6,563 nt of DNA, taken from NCBI GenBank assembly GCA_023379515.1, contig JAMCQQ010000059.1, forward strand, positions 1 through 6,563. The letters are read 5' to 3'. The stretch is from Actinomycetota bacterium. GTDB taxonomy: Bacteria; Actinomycetota; Humimicrobiia; Humimicrobiales; Humimicrobiaceae. Position 1 is the first letter of the stretch. Each line of letters starts with the position of its first letter. Positions 5,292 through 6,563 of the stretch are shown here, one piece after another. The position numbers and the translations under genes were made by a program. Below the pieces are notes generated by a model. It was given only the letters and a program-made list of their open reading frames with translations. It was not told the DNA's origin and searched no databases.

Positions 5292-6563
5292 TTAAGCTAT
5301 TGCTCCTGTAGCATACTTAATTATTTTCTCTTCAGAAACATCTTCGTGAGTAAATTCAGCCCTTATTTTTCCCTTGTACATAATCAATATCCTATGGCAT
5401 AAACCAATTAACTCCTGCAATTCAGATGAAGTAATTATAATGGAATTTCCATGTTCAGCTAAAATACTAATAAGGTTATGTATCTCCGCTTTAGCTCCTA
5501 CATCTATACCGCGTGTAGGATCATCCATCAACAATATTTTAGCTTCAGTAGCTAACCATTTTGCTACTGCTACTTTTTGTTGATTACCACCGCTTAAGTT
5601 CTCCACTAGTTGAACCAGGCTTGGAGTCCGAATTTTAAGCTCTTCCACAAACTTTCTTGCTAAAGTATCTTTTTTTGCTGATGATACTAGCCCTATTCTT
5701 TTTAGATTATTTAATACCAGGAAGGATATATTATCTCGTACATTCAATTGTAGAAACAGAGATTCTGCATGTCTATCTGCAGCTATATAGCCTATTTTTA
5801 ATTCCATTGCTTCTTTAGGATTTCTTATAATCTCCAATTTCCCATTTAGATATATCTTACCACTGTCAATTTTTTCAACTCCAAATAGTGCTCTAAGAAT
5901 ATTACTATTTCCCGAACCACGTAGACCAGCTATCCCCAAAATCTCTCCTTTTTTAGCTTCAAAACTTATGTCTTCAAAAGATCCCTTGCAGGACAAGTTA
6001 ACTACTTTTAATACTGTTTCCCCCATCGCTTTTGTCATCTTTGGGAACATGTCTATAAATTTTCTTCCAACCATCAAAGATGCTACCTGATCAGGGTTTG
6101 AATCTTCCTTTTTTAGAGTGGCAATATGTTTTCCATCTCTCAATATAGTTATTTTGTCTGCAATTTCAAATACTTCCTCTAGTCTATGAGATACATATAT
6201 TACAGTTATACCTTCGGATTTCAAATTATAGATAACCTTAAAAAGTTTTTTTGTATCATCCATTGTCAATGCAGATGTGGGTTCATCCATAATTATTAAC
6301 TTTGCATTAATAGAAAGAGCCTTAGCAATCTCTACTATCTGTTTTTGGACAATAGTGAGGGTGCTGACATAAGTTTTGGGGTTTATATTAGCTCCTAATA
6401 TCCCAAGAGGTTTCTTAGTTCTTTCATACATCGTATTCCAATCAAGAGAACCATATTTAGTAGTAAGCTCGCGACCTAAAAAAATACTACCCATTACACT
6501 TAAATTTTGACAAAGAGCAGGTTCTTGGTAGACGATACTTATACCAAATTCCTGAGCATGTTT
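5292..6563 (-). CDS. Sugar ABC transporter ATP-binding protein, RbsA/MglA/XylG type (partial, 5' end outside window)
   Basis: The frame is open to the window edge, giving 423 C-terminal residues of a tandem ATPase that is normally about 500. The first Walker A is therefore outside the window, and the ATG at 6494 is internal: KHAQEFGISIVYQEPALC (Q-loop) precedes it. Numbering from the edge, the first domain has an unusual signature LTIVQKQ (69-75), Walker B LIIMDEP (89-95) and switch His in VSHRLEE (124-130). The second domain has the degenerate P-loop GLRGSGNSN (213-221) normal for this family, signature LSGGNQQ (323-329), Walker B LLMDDPTRGID (344-354) with Asp where Glu is usual, and SSELQEL (379-385). 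Such proteins energise uptake of ribose, galactose, xylose or similar sugars at the membrane. The sugar cannot be told from this part. No permease follows inside the window. Confidence 0.93.
   Translation of the reverse strand, partial: KHAQEFGISIVYQEPALCQNLSVMGSIFLGRELTTKYGSLDWNTMYERTKKPLGILGANINPKTYVSTLTIVQKQIVEIAKALSINAKLIIMDEPTSALTMDDTKKLFKVIYNLKSEGITVIYVSHRLEEVFEIADKITILRDGKHIATLKKEDSNPDQVASLMVGRKFIDMFPKMTKAMGETVLKVVNLSCKGSFEDISFEAKKGEILGIAGLRGSGNSNILRALFGVEKIDSGKIYLNGKLEIIRNPKEAMELKIGYIAADRHAESLFLQLNVRDNISFLVLNNLKRIGLVSSAKKDTLARKFVEELKIRTPSLVQLVENLSGGNQQKVAVAKWLATEAKILLMDDPTRGIDVGAKAEIHNLISILAEHGNSIIITSSELQELIGLCHRILIMYKGKIRAEFTHEDVSEEKIIKYATGAIA

Noticed and set aside
5374..5583. Plus-strand open frame of 69 codons
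   Set aside because: It is antisense to the conserved second ATPase domain of the ABC protein.
6492..6494. ATG as the start of the ABC ATPase
   Set aside because: The frame stays open to the window edge and the 23 upstream codons encode the conserved Q-loop segment, so the true start is outside the window.

Overview
The window is AT-rich, with strong GGAGG-type ribosome binding sites and compact operons. It reads as accessory DNA from a low-GC Gram-positive bacterium, most likely a clostridial-type Firmicute. This rests on base composition, translation signals and gene content; no marker gene fixes the taxon.

Left part (1-2731) is a cluster of small toxin-antitoxin-like genes. It opens with the 3' end of an unrecognised gene (1-405, +). 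Its first 28 bases are an exact inverted copy of the middle of a DUF433 gene further right (1358-1385). Next is a two-gene minus-strand operon with ATGA overlap: a small DUF5678-like protein (794-1042) followed by a retropepsin-like clan AA aspartic protease (435-797). Two DUF433 antitoxin-like genes then lie back to back (1269-1475 minus, 1793-2041 plus). The minus-strand gene is followed by the decayed remains of a DUF5615 PIN-like toxin (about 1101-1239), frameshifted at an A6 tract. This cluster ends with an intact hicA-hicB pair (2140-2695, minus). Its promoter overlaps a perfect 8+8 bp palindrome and places the transcript start almost on the hicA start codon.

Middle part (2886 to about 5200) is a graveyard of mobile elements. 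An IS21 family istA lacks its N-terminal half. The istB that follows is cut exactly at its Walker A motif. Next come a near-perfect 20/21 nt inverted repeat, the C-terminal part of a tyrosine recombinase (minus) and the C-terminal part of an IS1634/IS4-type DDE transposase (plus). The last two meet at 4521-4525. None of the four encodes a complete enzyme. A 330 nt non-coding stretch follows; it may hold an IS21-like terminus and a short palindrome.

Right part (5292-6563, minus) is the C-terminal 423 residues of a double-domain sugar ABC transporter ATPase (RbsA/MglA/XylG type), whose 5' end lies beyond the window. No permease gene follows it inside the window; the mobile-element debris sits there instead.

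The most informative points are the DUF433/DUF5615 locus, where an antitoxin-like gene has outlived its toxin; the 28 nt inverted repeat that would let two DUF433-type genes exchange 3' halves; the hicAB promoter/operator; and the uncharacterised small-protein/aspartic-protease module.
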